Source of the DNA: Betaproteobacteria bacterium UBA931 | Lineage (GTDB): Bacteria > Pseudomonadota > Gammaproteobacteria > Burkholderiales > Casimicrobiaceae | Assembly: GCA_002293615.1 (NCBI GenBank) | Contig: DBDN01000032.1 | Location: forward strand, 569 to 7,464 | Direction of reading: 5' to 3' | DNA: 6,896 nt | Shown here: one piece after another, positions 6,730 to 6,896 of the stretch | Position numbering within the stretch: the stretch's first letter is position 1 | How the letters are laid out: each line of letters starts with the position of its first letter | Notes under the pieces: generated by a model | Databases searched by the model: none | The model's input: the letters and a program-made list of their open reading frames with translations, nothing else | What the model was told of the DNA's origin: nothing | Program-made: the position numbers and the translations under genes

Positions 6730-6761
6730 GTTTCAATCCACATGCTCGCGAAGAGCACGAC
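6730..6761 (-). repeat. Terminal CRISPR repeat, one substitution
   Basis: This repeat differs from the other two only at 6742 (A instead of G on the plus strand, repeat position 13). In the minus-strand transcript this changes a C to U and turns a G-C pair of the repeat hairpin into a G-U wobble, so the stem is weakened but not lost. Confidence 0.95.
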
Positions 6762-6796
6762 GCCCTTCAGCGTGCAGCGCGCCCGATAACAACACA

Positions 6797-6828
6797 GTTT
6801 CAATCCACGTGCTCGCGAAGAGCACGAC
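6797..6828 (-). repeat. CRISPR repeat, consensus form
   Basis: The middle repeat of the three visible. It is identical over all 32 nt to the repeat at 6865-6896 and is taken as the consensus. Confidence 0.95.
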
Positions 6829-6864
6829 ACTGTTGGCGACATTTACCCTGAACTGTTCACTTTT

Positions 6865-6896
6865 GTTTCAATCCACGTGCTCGCGAAGAGCACGAC
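6865..6896 (-). repeat. CRISPR repeat, consensus form, at window edge
   Basis: The last visible repeat is complete and ends on the final base of the window. It is identical to the middle repeat; further spacers and the leader are expected to the right. Confidence 0.95.

Larger units (their letters stand above)
6730..6896 (-). CRISPR. CRISPR array, leader-distal end, type I-C-like repeats
   Basis: Three 32-nt direct repeats lie at 6730-6761, 6797-6828 and 6865-6896, with spacers of 35 nt (6762-6796) and 36 nt (6829-6864). The third repeat ends exactly at the window edge, so the array almost certainly continues. On the plus strand each repeat starts GTTTCAATCCAC and ends AGAGCACGAC; on the minus strand it starts GTCGTGCTC and ends GTGGATTGAAAC. 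The 32-nt length, GTCG start and ATTGAAAC end are typical of type I-C repeats (Cas5-Cas7-Cas8c systems), giving minus-strand transcription. A 7-bp stem (CGTGCTC/GAGCACG, 5-nt loop) is present, suitable for processing by Cas5c. The repeat nearest ettA carries one change, as usual for the oldest end. No cas genes are in the window, so the subtype is inferred from the repeat. Confidence 0.95.

Overview
This window appears to be chromosomal DNA from a proteobacterium, most likely a beta- or gammaproteobacterium of intermediate GC. The EttA protein is collinear with the E. coli protein: 554 residues against 555, with the Walker B glutamates at the same positions, 188 and 470. The FmdB-type zinc ribbon overlapping a DUF502 membrane protein is a pairing I associate with proteobacteria. 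I cannot name the species from the sequence.

The left part (about 1-2955) is read on the minus strand. A good promoter (TATAAT at 2955-2950) starts a transcript carrying a small FmdB-family zinc-ribbon protein and, overlapping it by 10 nt, a DUF502 two-helix membrane protein. After a 159-nt gap come a four-helix DUF2868 membrane protein and, overlapping it by 4 nt, a GTPase with the N-terminal features of the DUF3482 family. The GTPase runs off the left edge. These last two form an uncharacterised membrane protein/GTPase pair.

A 348-nt intergenic region (2920-3267) separates this block from a plus-strand block. That block is a DJ-1/YajL-type protein joined by an ATGA overlap to an old-yellow-enzyme flavin oxidoreductase. 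They are clearly made together and both belong to families acting on reactive carbonyls and electrophiles. After 66 nt comes ettA, the ABC-F translation factor that binds the ribosomal E site.

After a 67-nt AT-rich stretch, the last 167 bases are the end of a CRISPR array: three 32-nt repeats and two spacers of 35 and 36 nt. The repeat reads GTCGTGCTC...GTGGATTGAAAC on the minus strand, which is typical of type I-C. The outermost repeat carries one substitution, as expected at a leader-distal end. The leader, most spacers and any cas genes should therefore lie to the right of the window.

Apart from the CRISPR array I see no wholly new system. The most interesting uncharacterised parts are the DUF3482-type GTPase/DUF2868 pair, the DJ-1/OYE coupled pair, and the array end facing ettA with no visible terminator between them.
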